Below, in pieces: positions 1 through 9,442 of a DNA stretch of 63,919 nucleotides. Positions within the stretch are counted from its first letter, which is position 1. Each line of letters opens with the position of its first letter. The translations under genes and the position numbers were made by a program. The DNA is from Roseicyclus sp. Its GTDB lineage: Bacteria; Pseudomonadota; Alphaproteobacteria; Rhodobacterales; Rhodobacteraceae. The stretch covers positions 1 through 63,919 of the forward strand of contig JAGYKZ010000006.1 in NCBI GenBank assembly GCA_018401385.1, given 5' to 3'. Under the pieces are notes generated by a model. That model was not told the DNA's origin, ran no database searches, and worked only from the letters and a program-made list of their open reading frames with translations.

Positions 1-669
1 TCAGAAATCGGTCATGTGACGGATTTCACAGAGTATCAACGCGATGTGACCGCGTTTTTACAATTTTGCACAGACTGCAATCTGCCCAAACCATGGGTGA
101 TGTTTGCCCATTCCATGGGGGGGGCCATTGGCTTGCGTGCGCTCCATAACGGGTTTCAACCCGCTGCCGCGATTTTCTCAGCCCCAATGTGGGACATCAC
201 ATTGCGCCCCGCGCTGCGGGTTTTGGCAACCATGAGCTATCATATCTCCAAGCCGCTCGGATTAAGCACCCGCTATGCACCAACCCAAGGCCCCTATGTC
301 GCCATGGCATTTGACGGCAACCCGCTGACCCATGACCGTGCGCGACTGGACGGGCTGGCCGAACAGGTCAGCCGCGACCCCTTGCTGGCGCTTGGCGGAC
401 CCTCGATTGCATGGGTATACCACGCCTTGCGCGAATGTCGCGCACTCGCACGGCTAAAGGCCCCACAAAACATTCCCGTTCTGGCCTTCGTTGGGACGGA
501 TGAGCGGATCGTCTCACGCGCGCAAATCACTTCAAATTTGGCCAAATGGCCTGGGGCTGAGATAGTGGAAATCAAAGGGGCGGCGCATGAGATCCTGATG
601 GAAAGAGATCCGATGCGCGCTCAAGCCTTGCAGACTATCGACAGGTTTTTGGCAAAGCTGTTTTCTTAG
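1..669 (+). CDS. Alpha/beta hydrolase, lysophospholipase-like (5' end missing)
   Basis: The frame is open from the first base, so the N-terminus lies outside the window. The fragment has a serine-hydrolase nucleophile elbow (AHSMGG, about residue 37 of the visible part), a late acid position in GTDERIV and a C-terminal histidine in GAAHEILMERD, the usual order of a Ser-Asp-His triad. Overall it resembles bacterial lysophospholipase/monoacylglycerol lipase proteins (Hydrolase_4 type), which act on lysolipids or monoglycerides; the true substrate cannot be told. It ends 9 bases from the stop of convergent lolD. Family call is good, substrate uncertain. Confidence 0.8.
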   Translation, partial: SEIGHVTDFTEYQRDVTAFLQFCTDCNLPKPWVMFAHSMGGAIGLRALHNGFQPAAAIFSAPMWDITLRPALRVLATMSYHISKPLGLSTRYAPTQGPYVAMAFDGNPLTHDRARLDGLAEQVSRDPLLALGGPSIAWVYHALRECRALARLKAPQNIPVLAFVGTDERIVSRAQITSNLAKWPGAEIVEIKGAAHEILMERDPMRAQALQTIDRFLAKLFS

Positions 670-678
670 CCAGCGTGC

Positions 679-1371
679 CTAGCCCATATGCGGCACAATC
701 TGTCCCTGCGACAAGACCACCACCCGATCCATCCGCGCGGCCAGTGCGTGGTTATGAGTGGCGACCAATGCGGCCATCCCCGATGCGCGCACCAGACCAA
801 GCAGCATATCAAACACCATATCCGCCGTATCAGGATCAAGATTGCCGGTAGGCTCATCAGCCAACAGCATCCGTGGCGCATTGGCCAAGGCACGGCAAAT
901 GGCAACACGTTGCTGTTCCCCGCCTGACAGTTGCGCGGGACGATGATGGACGCGCGCCGATAGCCCCACATGGTCCAACAGCATCTTCGCACGGGTCTGC
1001 GCCACAGTTTGGCTATGGCCAAGGGCCAATTGCGGCAGAACGATATTTTCGGTGGCGCTGAATTCTGGCAGCAAATGGTGGAACTGATACACAAACCCCA
1101 AATCGCGGCCACGCGCCGCACTGCGCACCGCATCCGTGGCCCGCGCCATTGCCTGACCGCAGAGGTCAAGTTGCCCTGCATCGGGCGTATCCAGCAGGCC
1201 TGCAATATGCAAAAGCGTGGATTTGCCCGCGCCTGAGGGCGCAATCAGACCAACAATCTCGCCCGCATGAATCCGCAAATCAACGCCTTGCAACACGCGG
1301 GTCTCATTGGGGCGGCCAAGGTTGTAGGATTTCTCCACCCCCTCAAGGCGCAGAACGGGCTGATCACTCAT
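679..1371 (-). CDS. lolD: Lipoprotein-releasing ABC transporter, ATP-binding protein LolD
   Basis: A 230-residue ABC ATPase. Walker A is APSGAGKST near residue 45, the signature is LSGGEQQR near 148 and Walker B is [12 protein letters not shown] near 168. The EPTGNLD form and size are typical of the LolD/MacB/FtsE branch. LolD powers removal of mature outer-membrane lipoproteins from the inner membrane and hand-over to LolA. It overlaps the end of the permease gene upstream by 8 bases, so the two are translated from one message and form the LolCDE-type complex. Confidence 0.93.
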   Translation of the reverse strand: MSDQPVLRLEGVEKSYNLGRPNETRVLQGVDLRIHAGEIVGLIAPSGAGKSTLLHIAGLLDTPDAGQLDLCGQAMARATDAVRSAARGRDLGFVYQFHHLLPEFSATENIVLPQLALGHSQTVAQTRAKMLLDHVGLSARVHHRPAQLSGGEQQRVAICRALANAPRMLLADEPTGNLDPDTADMVFDMLLGLVRASGMAALVATHNHALAARMDRVVVLSQGQIVPHMG

Positions 1372-2677
1372 AGCGCAGCGCCTCCACAGGGTTCATCCGC
1401 GCCGCACGGCGGGCAGGGAAAATCGTCACCAGAAATGAGAGGCCAAGCGACAGCGACATGGCAGAGATGATATCGCCCATTTCAAGACGCGCGGGCAATT
1501 GTGACAGATACCGCACGGACGGATCCCATACCCCACCGCCTGCCAGCCAATTCACAGCGGAAAAGATCGGGTCGATATAGATCGCGAAGGCGGAACCAAG
1601 CGCCACGCCAAACAGCGTGCCTGCCACACCCACCGAAGCCCCACAAATGAAAAACACCCGCAAAATCGCCCCTTGCGTCAGGCCAACCGTGCGTAAAATG
1701 CCAATATCACGGCCCTTGTTTTTGACCAACATAATCAGGCCCGAAACGATGTTGAGCGTGGCAATCATCACAAGAATAGACAGGATGATGAACATCACAT
1801 TGTCTTCCATCTGCAAGGCCTGCAAAAACGCGCCTGAACTGTCCTCCCATGTCCAGGCGGTGGCCAGTGGCCCTGCGGCCTCAAGCACGCGCCCAACCAT
1901 GGCGTTTGCGCGTTCTGGATCATTGAGCATCACATCGATGCGGTCAACTTGACCATCGCGGTTGAAATAGGGCTGCGCCTGATCAAGCGGCATATAAACC
2001 CGCACACGATCGATATCGAAGCGACCCACTTGGAAAATATAGACCACGTCCGCGCTGACGATGCGCGGGCTTGTGCCAAATGCCGTGCGTGCACCATCAG
2101 GCGAAATCAGGCGGATTTGATCCCCCACCACAACTCCCAATTCCCGCGCCACGCCAGAGCCTATGGCCACACCTTGGTCAAATTGCGCCAAATCGCCCCA
2201 AGCGCGTTCAGGCTCCGCCACAAGGGGAAGGCTGCGCAAATCTGCGCCTGTGATCCCCACCACTTCCACACCCGCATTGCGCCCAAAGGCAGCGGCCATC
2301 ACCTGCCCTGTGACCACGGGGGCAACGTGCGCCACACCATCGAGCGGTGAAATCGCAGCAGCAATGTCGGTGTAATCCGAAATCTCCCGGTTCATGGACC
2401 CGGTCGCGCTGTAATTTGGGGCGCCATAGACCGAGATATGCGGGTTTGCGCCCAGAATCGTGCCAACAAATTCATAGCGAAACCCCGCCCGAACCGAGAG
2501 GGTCGCAATCAGCGCCGCAACAGCCAAAGCGATGCCAAGGAAGCTGATCCATGTCATCGCAGAGACCCCGCCCTCCGCACGGCGGGCGCGCAAGTAGCGC
2601 AAGGCAATGAGAAACTCGAACCGTGCAAAGGGGCGCGGTGCGCGTGGTGTTGGGTTGACGGTGGCGCCGGTGGTCAT
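1364..2677 (-). CDS. lolC: Lipoprotein-releasing ABC transporter, permease LolC/LolE
   Basis: Membrane permease of 437 residues from the ATG at 2677, chosen over an upstream GTG because AAGGAG sits 5 bases before it. It has an N-terminal membrane anchor (residues about 35-60), a large periplasmic domain and three C-terminal membrane segments, the LolC/E (FtsX-like, MacB_PCD) plan. The C-terminal segment ends in [15 protein letters not shown], the usual family ending. A single LolC/E-type permease is common in alphaproteobacteria, where it probably works as a homodimer, so calling it C or E is arbitrary. Confidence 0.92.
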   Translation of the reverse strand: MTTGATVNPTPRAPRPFARFEFLIALRYLRARRAEGGVSAMTWISFLGIALAVAALIATLSVRAGFRYEFVGTILGANPHISVYGAPNYSATGSMNREISDYTDIAAAISPLDGVAHVAPVVTGQVMAAAFGRNAGVEVVGITGADLRSLPLVAEPERAWGDLAQFDQGVAIGSGVARELGVVVGDQIRLISPDGARTAFGTSPRIVSADVVYIFQVGRFDIDRVRVYMPLDQAQPYFNRDGQVDRIDVMLNDPERANAMVGRVLEAAGPLATAWTWEDSSGAFLQALQMEDNVMFIILSILVMIATLNIVSGLIMLVKNKGRDIGILRTVGLTQGAILRVFFICGASVGVAGTLFGVALGSAFAIYIDPIFSAVNWLAGGGVWDPSVRYLSQLPARLEMGDIISAMSLSLGLSFLVTIFPARRAARMNPVEALRYE

Positions 2678-2710
2678 GACCACTCCTTCGCAGGACTTTC
2701 ATGCCCTGAT

Positions 2711-3283
2711 TTAAGCCTTCTTGAGGCGCTCTACAACTTGGCTCGCGTTTTCGTCAGGAGGAAAGACTGGATAGATCACATCTTGGATCACCCCGTCCCG
2801 ACACATCAGCGTCAGGCGTTTCAAGAGAACCTCGCCCGCAACCTCGAAACTTGGCAGGCGCAGCGCATCGCGTAACCCAAGCCGCTGATCGGATAACATC
2901 GCATAGGGCAGATGCAGGCGCGCCACAGCCTCCGCCTGATAGGCGCTGTCTTGGGTGGAAAGACCAAAGAGATGCTCGACACCAAGGGCGCGCAAATCCG
3001 CATAGAGATCACGGAAGGCACAGGATTGTGGCGTGCAGCCACGCGCGCCAGGGATATCGTTCCACCCATCGGGCAAGGCGACATTGGGCCGCCCAGTGCG
3101 CGGATAGGCAAAGATGACGCTCAATCCTTGAAGCGTAGCCAAAGAGACCGTTGTCCCATCCGTGGCAGGCAAGGCCACATCAGGCAGGCGCATACCGCGC
3201 AAATGATCCGCCGCCCCATCATCCACAGGTGCAGGGACGGTTGCCCAATCAATCTCTAGCCCGTGTTTGGCAGGTGCGGACAT
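2711..3283 (-). CDS. Peroxiredoxin (AhpC/TSA, PrxQ-like)
   Basis: A thioredoxin-fold peroxidase of 190 residues. The motif GARGCTPQSCAFRD around residue 80 matches the peroxiredoxin peroxidatic-cysteine region (usual form PGCTxExCxFRD), with two cysteines five residues apart as in PrxQ/BCP proteins. It should reduce hydroperoxides with thiol reductant. The upstream part has an extended N-terminus before the thioredoxin fold. The ATG at 3283 is preferred over a GTG at 3289 because GAGGA lies 8 bases before it. It lies between proS and lolC on the same strand. Confidence 0.83.
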   Translation of the reverse strand: MSAPAKHGLEIDWATVPAPVDDGAADHLRGMRLPDVALPATDGTTVSLATLQGLSVIFAYPRTGRPNVALPDGWNDIPGARGCTPQSCAFRDLYADLRALGVEHLFGLSTQDSAYQAEAVARLHLPYAMLSDQRLGLRDALRLPSFEVAGEVLLKRLTLMCRDGVIQDVIYPVFPPDENASQVVERLKKA

Positions 3284-3294
3284 GGTCACATTCC

Positions 3295-4650
3295 TCAGCT
3301 GTGGATATGCCCGAAATGCGGGGCGTAAATCTCGACCAAGCGCGCAATGGCGTCTTCTGGCTTCATCTCAACGCTTTCACCCGTGCGCCGCGAAGTGAGC
3401 TCAACCACGCCATTGGCAAGGCCACGCGGGCCGACCGTGATGCGCCATGGCAGGCCAATCAAATCCATAGTGGCAAATTTGCCCCCTGCCCGCTCGGCGC
3501 GATCATCATAAAGCGGCTCCAGACCCTTGGCGTTAAGGGCATTGTAAATCTCGTCACAAGCGGTATCTGCGGCCTCATCACCCTGCTTGAGGTTGACAAT
3601 CCCGCAATGGAACGGGGTCACACCCTCAGGCCAGATGATGCCATTTTCATCATGATTGGCCTCGATAATGGCGCCCAAAAGACGGCTCACGCCAATCCCG
3701 TGGCTGCCCATATGAACGGGCACGCGATTGCCATCGCGATCTGACACCACCGCCCCCATCGCCTCTGAATATTTTGTGCCAAAATAGAAGATCTGGCCCA
3801 CCTCAATCCCGCGCGCCACGCGCTGACGTGCTTCGGGCACCTGCGCGAAAATCTCGGCATCATGGGTTTCATCGGTGCGCGCATAGCGGCTGGTGAATTC
3901 TTCCAACACGCCTTGGCACTGCTCGACATTGTCGTAATCAATCTGCCGATCGCCAAAGCGCAGATCGGTGATCTCGCTGTCATAGAACACCTCTGACTCG
4001 CCTGTCTCGGCCAGCACAAGAAATTCATGGGTATAATCGCCGCCAATCGGACCACCATCGGCGCGCATTGGAATGGCTTGCAGACCCATGCGTTCATAGC
4101 TGCGCAAATAGCTGACCAGATGGCGATTATAGGCGTGCAGCGCATCTTCCTTCGTCAGGTCGAAATTATACCCATCCTTCATCAAGAATTCGCGGCCCCG
4201 CATCACACCAAATCGCGGGCGAATTTCATCGCGGAATTTCCATTGGATATGATAGAGCGTCAGCGGTAAATCCTTGTAGCTTCCGACATGGGCGCGGAAA
4301 ATATCGGTGATCAGTTCCTCATTGGTCGGGCCATAAAGCATATCACGGCCGTGACGATCGGTGATGCGCAGCATCTCTTGGCCGTAATCATCATAACGCC
4401 CACTTTCACGCCAGAGGTCCGCTGATTGCAAGGTGGGCATCAGCATTGGGATATGGCCTGCGCGCACCTGCTCCTCGTGTACGATGGCCTCGATCCGCTT
4501 CAGCACCTTATAGCCCAAAGGCAGCCAGCTGTAGATGCCCGCGCTGGCCTGTTTGATCATGCCTGCACGCAGCATCAAACGGTGGCTTGCAATCTGCGCC
4601 TCAGAAGGCGTTTCTTTGAGAACAGGCAGGAAATAGCGGGTCAGGCGCAT
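3295..4650 (-). CDS. proS: Prolyl-tRNA synthetase
   Basis: Class II aminoacyl-tRNA synthetase charging tRNA-Pro. The 451-residue length and lack of the INS editing insert match the short alphaproteobacterial ProRS. Visible class II features are the motif-2 region [20 protein letters not shown] and the motif-3 region [14 protein letters not shown], followed by the anticodon-binding domain. The frame is open further upstream to 4710, but the conserved start [15 protein letters not shown] begins at the ATG at 4650. The peroxiredoxin gene follows after 11 bases. Confidence 0.95.
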   Translation of the reverse strand: MRLTRYFLPVLKETPSEAQIASHRLMLRAGMIKQASAGIYSWLPLGYKVLKRIEAIVHEEQVRAGHIPMLMPTLQSADLWRESGRYDDYGQEMLRITDRHGRDMLYGPTNEELITDIFRAHVGSYKDLPLTLYHIQWKFRDEIRPRFGVMRGREFLMKDGYNFDLTKEDALHAYNRHLVSYLRSYERMGLQAIPMRADGGPIGGDYTHEFLVLAETGESEVFYDSEITDLRFGDRQIDYDNVEQCQGVLEEFTSRYARTDETHDAEIFAQVPEARQRVARGIEVGQIFYFGTKYSEAMGAVVSDRDGNRVPVHMGSHGIGVSRLLGAIIEANHDENGIIWPEGVTPFHCGIVNLKQGDEAADTACDEIYNALNAKGLEPLYDDRAERAGGKFATMDLIGLPWRITVGPRGLANGVVELTSRRTGESVEMKPEDAIARLVEIYAPHFGHIHS

Positions 4651-4761
4651 AGCGATCCTCTTGGATGATAAGGCAGCACCACAATGGAATGGCGCAGAAA
4701 TTTCACCCAAACCGCTTAGGCCATCATCTGCGATGCGGCAAGGGGGGCTGTGGCCTAGACG

Positions 4762-5088
4762 CTAATGCGCGCTGCTCGAGAAGAGCTGCACAACAACAAT
4801 CCCGCCGATGATCATGCCAATCCCGATGGTCCCTGCAAGGTCAAGTTTTTGCCCATAGAACCAAAACCCGACCAGTGCAATCGCGGCGATACCCGCGCCT
4901 GACCAAATCGCATAGGCCACGGCCAAATCAAAAACGCGCAAGGCCTGTGCAAGCATGACAAAGGCCAAACTGTAACTGATCACAACCACCACGGATGGCA
5001 CAACCCGCGTGAATCCGTCCGAGGCCTTGAGCGCGCTTGTGCCCGCCACTTCGGCCAGAATCGCAATGGTGAGATAAATCCAATGCAT
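4762..5088 (-). CDS. Small multidrug resistance (SMR) family efflux protein
   Basis: A 108-residue protein with four predicted membrane helices. The conserved membrane-embedded glutamate is present in helix 1 (IAILAEVAGTSALKASDGF), as in EmrE, and helix 3 carries AYAIWSGAG, the classic SMR signature. These pumps exchange protons for cationic compounds, and some relatives export guanidinium or polyamines; I cannot separate these from sequence. It is a single-gene member rather than a paired heterodimer, since no second SMR gene adjoins. Confidence 0.9.
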   Translation of the reverse strand: MHWIYLTIAILAEVAGTSALKASDGFTRVVPSVVVVISYSLAFVMLAQALRVFDLAVAYAIWSGAGIAAIALVGFWFYGQKLDLAGTIGIGMIIGGIVVVQLFSSSAH

Positions 5089-5118
5089 GACGTAACCTGC
5101 TTCCCGTCCCAGCGTGGC

Positions 5119-6315
5119 TTAGTTGAAGAACGGCATCGGGTCGATGGCTTCGAAGCCGCGCCGCACTTCAAAATGTAAGAAAGACGGTGTGCCTGGACCT
5201 ACTTCTGCGATGGTCTGTCCGCGCGTCACCCGATCCCCGCGTGCCACGGTGATGCCACGGATGTTTGCGTAAACCGTCAACAAACCATCCGCATGGCGCA
5301 ACACCAAAATCGGCACTTGATCCGTGTCTTGGGTGATGGCCGCCACTTCGCCGCTTTCTGCGGCCCGCACGGGCGTGCCGACCGCTGCCGCGATATCAAC
5401 ACCCTCGTTTCCAGCGGAAAAGGCACGCAAGATATTGCCTTGCACAGGCCGCAACAGCGCACCACCTGCATCAGCAGCAGCTGTAGGTGCGGCTGTTGGA
5501 GCCGATGTTGGGGCCGATGTTGGGGCAGGACGTGGCGCTGGCGCGGTTGTCGCGGGTTGCGCACTGGCGCTTTGTTGCGCAGGCAAGGTTTCACTTGCAA
5601 TCGGGGCAGGCAAAGCTTGGCTGGCCGATGGTGGCGCAGGCGGGGTTGAGGCCCCGGGCACCGCCCCATCCGCACGATTGCCTGTGGCTGTCTCCAACGC
5701 GAGCGGGATGATTAAATACTGACCTTCGCGCACTTCCAAATCTGGGCCAAGCCCATTCCAATCTGCCAGCGCACGCACCGACACATTATAGAGGCGCGCA
5801 ACCGAATAGGCGGTTTCCCCACGGGTCACGCGATGGCGGACAGGCTCATCACCCGACTGGACGACAGGCGTTTGAGGGTTGCGTGTCTCGGCGGCGTCAA
5901 TCGCGGATGTCGCGATTTGGGTGATATCGCGCGCGCCCGTGCCACTGCTCACACGCGCATCACGCGGCAGGGCCAAAATCTCATCACGGCGCAAGGCATC
6001 GTCTGCGCTGCGCCCATTGAACCGCGCCAATCCCTCCGCATCAATCCCAAGCCGTGTTGCCACACTGCGCACCGTATCGCCCGAACGCGCCACGGCCAGC
6101 TGATAATTGGGATAGGTGATCAGGCCCTGTGCGTCAGGCTCTGGGCGGGGCGCTGTGGCGCTTACATCGGTGTTGGAAATCGCATTTCCGCGAAAATCGA
6201 AATCCAAGTCACTGACCGCGCCAACACAGCCCGCAAGCAAGGTCGCACTCAACCCAAGCACCATCAAGCGTGACATCGGCGCTGCACACGCCAGAGGGGA
6301 TTTGCGTTTCATCAT
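5119..6315 (-). CDS. nlpD: NlpD-like lipoprotein: two LysM domains plus degenerate M23/LytM domain
   Basis: A 398-residue lipoprotein. The signal peptide ends in the lipobox LLAGC (Cys about 29). Two LysM repeats follow (about 68-115 and 160-205), then a long Pro/Ala linker (TSAPTSAPTAAPTAA) and a C-terminal LytM domain. The first zinc ligand region reads NEGVDIA where active enzymes have HxGxD, and the later YAHL-type histidine is Asn (VYANIRG), so it is probably a non-catalytic amidase activator as in E. coli NlpD. The neighbours surE-pcm-nlpD are a conserved gene order. Two adjacent ATGs (6315, 6312) could start it. Confidence 0.9.
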   Translation of the reverse strand: MMKRKSPLACAAPMSRLMVLGLSATLLAGCVGAVSDLDFDFRGNAISNTDVSATAPRPEPDAQGLITYPNYQLAVARSGDTVRSVATRLGIDAEGLARFNGRSADDALRRDEILALPRDARVSSGTGARDITQIATSAIDAAETRNPQTPVVQSGDEPVRHRVTRGETAYSVARLYNVSVRALADWNGLGPDLEVREGQYLIIPLALETATGNRADGAVPGASTPPAPPSASQALPAPIASETLPAQQSASAQPATTAPAPRPAPTSAPTSAPTAAPTAAADAGGALLRPVQGNILRAFSAGNEGVDIAAAVGTPVRAAESGEVAAITQDTDQVPILVLRHADGLLTVYANIRGITVARGDRVTRGQTIAEVGPGTPSFLHFEVRRGFEAIDPMPFFN

Positions 6316-6463
6316 CTGCTCTTTCAGCTTCTGGTCATGCCACCAGAGGGGGCATCGGTTGCTCCGACACGCGTTGTTTCACGGGACTATATACCAAACT
6401 CTCAGGTCGTTTCTAGCCTTTGTGCCCCATTACACCACATTGCGCCTGGTCTTTTTGCACCAA

Positions 6464-7105
6464 TCACCCTTCAGCCATGCCTTCAACCAAAGGCACAAAG
6501 CGCACGGGCATCAGCTCTTCATAGTCGAACCCATCATCAAGGCGCCGCACTTTGATCAAGCTTTGCACCTGATCCGACTGCCCAACAGGCAAAACCATGA
6601 CCCCACCGATTTTCAACTGGGCCAAAAGCGGCGTTGGCGGGTCTTCGGCAGCGGCAGTGACAAGGATACGGTCAAACGGCGCTTGCTCGGCCATCCCAAA
6701 ACAACCATCCCCTGTTACAACGATGACATTCGGCAGACCCAGCGCCGTGATCACCTCTTGCGCCGCTCGGGTCAGATTGCGGTGGCGATCAATCGTATAC
6801 ACCCTACGCGCCAAATGCGAGAGGATGGCCGCCTGATACCCCGACCCGGTGCCGATCTCCAAGACCTTATCACGCTCGCTCACCTCGAGGGCTTGCGTCA
6901 TCAACCCAACCACCGAAGGCTGCGAGATGGTTTGACCTGAGGCAATCGGCAAGGGCATATCTTCATAGGCACGATCCGCGAAATGGCCACGCACAAAGGC
7001 CCCGCGATCCACTTTCTCCATGGCTGCCAGAACGCGCGCATTGCTGATCCCCTTGGAACGCAAGGTATACAGAAACTGCATTTTTCGCTCGGCAATGTCA
7101 CGCAT
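6464..7105 (-). CDS. pcm: Protein-L-isoaspartate O-methyltransferase
   Basis: SAM-dependent methyltransferase of 213 residues that repairs isoaspartyl residues in aged proteins. The SAM-binding motif [15 protein letters not shown] and the PIMT hallmark [16 protein letters not shown] upstream of it are both clear. An open frame runs to 7153, but the family start is [11 protein letters not shown] at the ATG at 7105, which lies 10 bases after the surE stop. The pair surE-pcm is widespread and is tied to stationary-phase survival. Confidence 0.94.
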   Translation of the reverse strand: MRDIAERKMQFLYTLRSKGISNARVLAAMEKVDRGAFVRGHFADRAYEDMPLPIASGQTISQPSVVGLMTQALEVSERDKVLEIGTGSGYQAAILSHLARRVYTIDRHRNLTRAAQEVITALGLPNVIVVTGDGCFGMAEQAPFDRILVTAAAEDPPTPLLAQLKIGGVMVLPVGQSDQVQSLIKVRRLDDGFDYEELMPVRFVPLVEGMAEG

Positions 7106-7115
7106 CAAGGCAGGC

Positions 7116-7901
7116 TCATTCAAGACGGGCTTTGAGGTCCGCCAAAGCATCATGCGCGGTCAAATCCGCACGCATCGGCGTGATCGAAATATAGCCTTCC
7201 AAATTGGCATGGGCATCCGTGCCAGCTTGGGTGGGCACATCTTGCGCACCACCCTTGATCCATAAGAAGCGCCGCTGATTGGGGGCGATCATCGCTTCGA
7301 CCTTGAAACTTGTCTCGCGGCGAAACCCTTGTGCCACGACACGGCGGCCTTTGACATCAGCTGCGGCAACGGGCGGGAAGTTAACATTATAGAACAAACG
7401 GTAATCGTTCTGATCCCAATGCGCCTGCTCCAAAAGCGCGCGCAATAATTCCGCGCCATGCATCTCAGCGGCCTCAAAGGGATTGTCGAGATGCGCGTTT
7501 CGGGGACCAAAATATTGTGACAAGGCAATCGCGGGCAGACCCTGCAAAGCCGCCTCCATCGCACCGCCAATGGTGCCAGAGTAAAGCACATTCTCGGCGG
7601 AGTTATTGCCGCGATTGACCCCAGACAGAACCAAATCTGGCGGGCTATCTTGAAGCACATCGTAAAGCCCCGCCAAAATGCAATCCGCAGGCGTGCCCTC
7701 GGCCGCGAATTTTTTTGGCCCAAGCTCGGCAATCATAGTTGGATGCACATAAGAGATGCAATGCGCCACACCTGATTGTTCAAAGGCAGGCGCGACCGTC
7801 CAAACCTCGCCCTGCGGACCTGCAAGCTGATGGGCGATTTTAGCAAGGCTGGCCAGTCCAGGTGCGTTGATGCCGTCATCATTGGTGATCAAAATTCGCA
7901 T
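7116..7901 (-). CDS. surE: 5'/3'-nucleotidase SurE
   Basis: A 261-residue metal-dependent nucleoside monophosphate phosphatase. The N-terminal [15 protein letters not shown] carries the metal-binding Asp-Asp pair, and [20 protein letters not shown] is the second metal-site region. The ATG at 7901 is chosen since it begins the conserved core; a TTG three codons upstream is less likely. It is first in the surE-pcm-nlpD series. Confidence 0.95.
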   Translation of the reverse strand: MRILITNDDGINAPGLASLAKIAHQLAGPQGEVWTVAPAFEQSGVAHCISYVHPTMIAELGPKKFAAEGTPADCILAGLYDVLQDSPPDLVLSGVNRGNNSAENVLYSGTIGGAMEAALQGLPAIALSQYFGPRNAHLDNPFEAAEMHGAELLRALLEQAHWDQNDYRLFYNVNFPPVAAADVKGRRVVAQGFRRETSFKVEAMIAPNQRRFLWIKGGAQDVPTQAGTDAHANLEGYISITPMRADLTAHDALADLKARLE

Positions 7902-7985
7902 CAAACCCAATCCTTCACCCTTTGTCCGTTTATATGGCCGTTGTTAACGAAGGGGGCCACGCGCCACAAGCCCCGAGGGGGGCAT

Positions 7986-9203
7986 CTATCGCATCTGCAA
8001 GGCATCATTGCGCCGTGCCGTGTAGAAGGCCGCAATCCACGCGGTTGCCGCGCAGAGGATCATGATGTAAATCAACGGATAGGCCTGATCTGCTTTGGAC
8101 AAGAGCACGCCAGAAAGCGCAGACAAACTAGCCCCACCCGCCAGCATGATAGACCCACCAAGCCCCGATGCCGTTCCCGCCAAATCGGGGCGGATCGACA
8201 TCATGCCCGAGGTCGCATTGGGAAGGACCATCCCATTGCCCAGACCCACAAAGGTCATTGAGCCGAAAAACACCGCCGCCGTTTTGAATCCCAAAACGAA
8301 CAAGCCCAATCCTAAGCACAGACCTGCAAAGGTGATGAACGCTCCCCATAGGATCATTCGATCTATCCCTACGCGCACCGAATAGCGGCCTGAGATGAAA
8401 TTGCCGAAGAAATACCCCAAAGCGGGCGCCCCAAAAAACAAACCCAACAGCGCAGGCTCCAAACCAAAGACGCGTGCGCCCACCAAAGGCGCGCCGCCCA
8501 GATAGGCAAAAAATGCGCCTGAGGCAAATGTGCTCGACAGGCCATAGCCCCAAAAACGGCGCGACAGCAGCAAGATTGGATATTGCGCAAATTGATCCCG
8601 CAATCGCCCCTGCCCTTTGCGCGCGGTCTCGCCTTGGTCCGCCCATGCCAGCCAGAGGATCACGACCCCCGCCACAAAAAGCAGCCAGAAATTGGCCTTC
8701 CACCCAAAGGCCTGCCCCAATGCACCACCAATGACAGGGCCGACCATCGGCACAATGGCCATTCCCATTGTGACATAACCAATCATCGAGGCCGCTTGGT
8801 CGCGGGGATATAAATCACGCACCACCGCGCGCCCCAAAACCAAGCCCACCACAACACTGGCTTGGATCATGCGAAAGATAAGGAAGGTGACAACATCAGG
8901 TGCCCAAAGGCACCCCAAGGTCGCAACACTGTATATTGCCACGCCTGCCAGCATCACGGGCCTGCGCCCATATCGATCTGAAAGCGGCCCGACCAGCAAT
9001 TGAAGCGCCGCGTTCACGCCCAGATATAGCGCCACGGCCAACTGCACCACGGCATATTCTGCCTCGAAATACTCTGCCATCTGCGGCAAAGAGGGCAGAA
9101 AGATATTCATCGATAACGCGCCCAAGCCAGTAAGCACGATCAAGGTGAAAATGGATGGGGCTGTGCGGCGATCCAGAAACCGCTGCGAAGAAACGTCCTG
9201 CAT
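7986..9203 (-). CDS. MFS multidrug efflux transporter, Bcr/CflA subfamily
   Basis: A 405-residue protein with about twelve hydrophobic segments. The loop between helices 2 and 3 reads GPLSDRYGRRPVMLAG, the MFS motif A, and helix 4 contains RAVVRDLYPRDQAASMIG, typical of the Bcr/CflA drug:H+ antiporter subfamily. It probably exports hydrophobic antibiotics or cell metabolites. It is transcribed divergently from pccB and shares the upstream region that carries TTTGCAAA repeats, so co-regulation with propionyl-CoA metabolism is possible but unproven. Confidence 0.88.
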   Translation of the reverse strand: MQDVSSQRFLDRRTAPSIFTLIVLTGLGALSMNIFLPSLPQMAEYFEAEYAVVQLAVALYLGVNAALQLLVGPLSDRYGRRPVMLAGVAIYSVATLGCLWAPDVVTFLIFRMIQASVVVGLVLGRAVVRDLYPRDQAASMIGYVTMGMAIVPMVGPVIGGALGQAFGWKANFWLLFVAGVVILWLAWADQGETARKGQGRLRDQFAQYPILLLSRRFWGYGLSSTFASGAFFAYLGGAPLVGARVFGLEPALLGLFFGAPALGYFFGNFISGRYSVRVGIDRMILWGAFITFAGLCLGLGLFVLGFKTAAVFFGSMTFVGLGNGMVLPNATSGMMSIRPDLAGTASGLGGSIMLAGGASLSALSGVLLSKADQAYPLIYIMILCAATAWIAAFYTARRNDALQMR

Positions 9204-9256
9204 GACCTATGGCTATGCCCGTTTGACTGAACTGTCTAGTTCGTAATTTGAACCCC

Positions 9257-9321
9257 ATTGCAAAGCCCTAAAATTTGCTGATTTGCAAAAATAATACTAG
9301 CAAAGCGAAGTAATTTGCAAA
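9257..9321. promoter_or_regulatory. TTTGCAAA repeat cluster upstream of pccB (PccR/ScfR-type operator)
   Basis: Two perfect palindromes TTTGCAAA lie at 9282-9289 and 9314-9321. A near copy ATTGCAAA is at 9257-9264, and half-sites TTTGC (9274-9278) and GCAAA (9300-9304) lie beside them. In Rhodobacter sphaeroides the short-chain acyl-CoA regulator PccR acts through TTTGCAAA-X4-TTTGCAAA about 110 bases before pccB; this is from memory of published work. Here the spacing is longer (24 bases between the perfect copies) and the centre is about 141 bases before the pccB start. The PccR gene itself is not in the window. Confidence 0.6.
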
Positions 9322-9442
9322 TTAACCAGATTGGACTCGCAAGACGCTGCGACCTTCCATAAACTGTCACGAAATTATGACGCCGTCCAAAAATGTCCGC
9401 GCCCCGCGCGACAATCCAAACGGCAGGAGGAGGATCGCCCCG

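Noticed and set aside
5470-5550. Short tandem repeat (GCCGATGTTGGGG-like units)
   Set aside because: It encodes the Pro/Ala/Ser linker of the NlpD-like protein, a common low-complexity linker.
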